Program-made: the position numbers and the translations under genes
NCBI GenBank assembly: GCA_032716605.1
Contig: CM064572.1
Span: 36,808,813 to 36,872,812 of the forward strand
DNA: 64,000 nt
Reading direction: 5' to 3'
From: Paralithodes platypus
Lineage: Eukaryota; Arthropoda; Malacostraca; Decapoda; Lithodidae
The notes under the pieces: model-generated
Seen by the model: only the letters and a program-made list of their open reading frames with translations
What the model was told of the DNA's origin: nothing
Database searches by the model: none
Shown: positions 63,585 through 64,000 of the stretch, in pieces
How the letters are laid out: each line of letters starts with the position of its first letter
How positions within the stretch are numbered: the stretch's first letter is position 1

Positions 63585-64000
63585 GAGCAGATACAAGCAG
63601 AACAATACAATACACATCGAAAAACTAAATTATGCAGTCATACATACATTGAAGAAATAATGTAACTGATAAAACATATTAATATAATGCTCATTAAATG
63701 CTGCGAAGATAATACGTTAAATAAAGGATATTTGGATTCTGCAACCCCCCCCCCCCCCACCCCGCCCCATCATGAACAACCCACCCACCCGAAAAAAGAA
63801 AAAGACAAACTACGATATATTTCGAAAAAAGAAAAATTAATAAAAAGTAGAAAGGAACGAAGACAAAGGTTAAACGAAAAAAAGGAAAGAAAATTCAAAC
63901 GGCATATGAGCATATTAACCCCCCCCCCCACATAAATGAAAAAATAAGTTGGAGGGCAAAACATACGAACGGAGGTTCCAATAATAGGAACTAATTAATT
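63585..64000. other. No gene seen; poly-C and A-rich tracts
   Basis: Poly-C runs at about 63745-63758 and 63920-63930, with A-rich sequence between them. Open frames are composition artefacts. Confidence 0.7.

Overview
This window looks like intergenic, repeat-dominated nuclear DNA of a eukaryote, most likely an arthropod and plausibly a decapod crustacean. The pointers are very dense (GA)n/(TC)n, (GT)n and (TA)n microsatellites, long minisatellites, arthropod-type LTR core promoters (TATA box followed about 30 bp later by TCAGTY), and the mixture of piggyBac, Penelope-like, Ty3/gypsy and non-LTR elements. The organism is an inference. I see no conventional single-copy host gene. Nearly all coding potential belongs to mobile elements, apart from one long ORF of an unassigned family at 47.1-50.3 kb.

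Layout. 0-15.5 kb: microsatellites, three minisatellite arrays (about 72 bp, 33 bp and 39 bp units; the 39-mer array alone covers 2.7 kb), two tRNA-like SINE heads, and many copies of short inverted-repeat elements flanked by TTAA. 15.9-19.8 kb: a complete piggyBac element (TTAA flanks, CCC-type ends, 921-codon transposase frame with two internal stops), abutting a 0.46-kb terminal-inverted-repeat element. 21.6-34.9 kb: an LTR retrotransposon on the minus strand with unusually long LTRs (3.65 and 3.16 kb). It has gag, protease and integrase but no visible reverse transcriptase, and is interrupted by four copies of one 480-bp TTAA element. 37.4-39.3 kb: a near-perfect 30-bp minisatellite and nested TTAA elements. 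39.9-41.35 kb: a truncated LINE. 42.7-44.4 kb: 3' end and LTR of a second gypsy family. 44.4-47.5 kb: a decayed Penelope-like element with a hammerhead-like motif. 47.1-50.3 kb: a roughly 890-residue protein of a family I cannot name, fused in frame to the tail of the Penelope endonuclease. 50.9-59.3 kb: a gypsy fragment followed by a second LTR element whose order is gag, protease, integrase, reverse transcriptase (the Gmr1-type order), with a SCAN-like gag. 59.5-62 kb: a duplicated block of inverted-repeat element plus 30-bp minisatellite. 62.0-63.35 kb: a truncated jockey/CR1-like LINE with a poly(A) tail.

How the parts relate. Four or more families of non-autonomous elements carry TTAA at both edges. 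In two cases a second copy of the host sequence supplies the empty site, which shows precise insertion with TTAA duplication. They coexist with a piggyBac copy that is broken but structurally complete. At least two 30-bp minisatellites appear to have grown out of arms of one of these elements.

The signals I rate highest are the roughly 70-bp-spaced series of hairpins centred on GGGATGCC inside the 21.6-34.9 kb element's LTRs, the chimeric ORF at 47.1-50.3 kb, and the Gmr1-type element. All homology statements come from reading motifs, not from searches.
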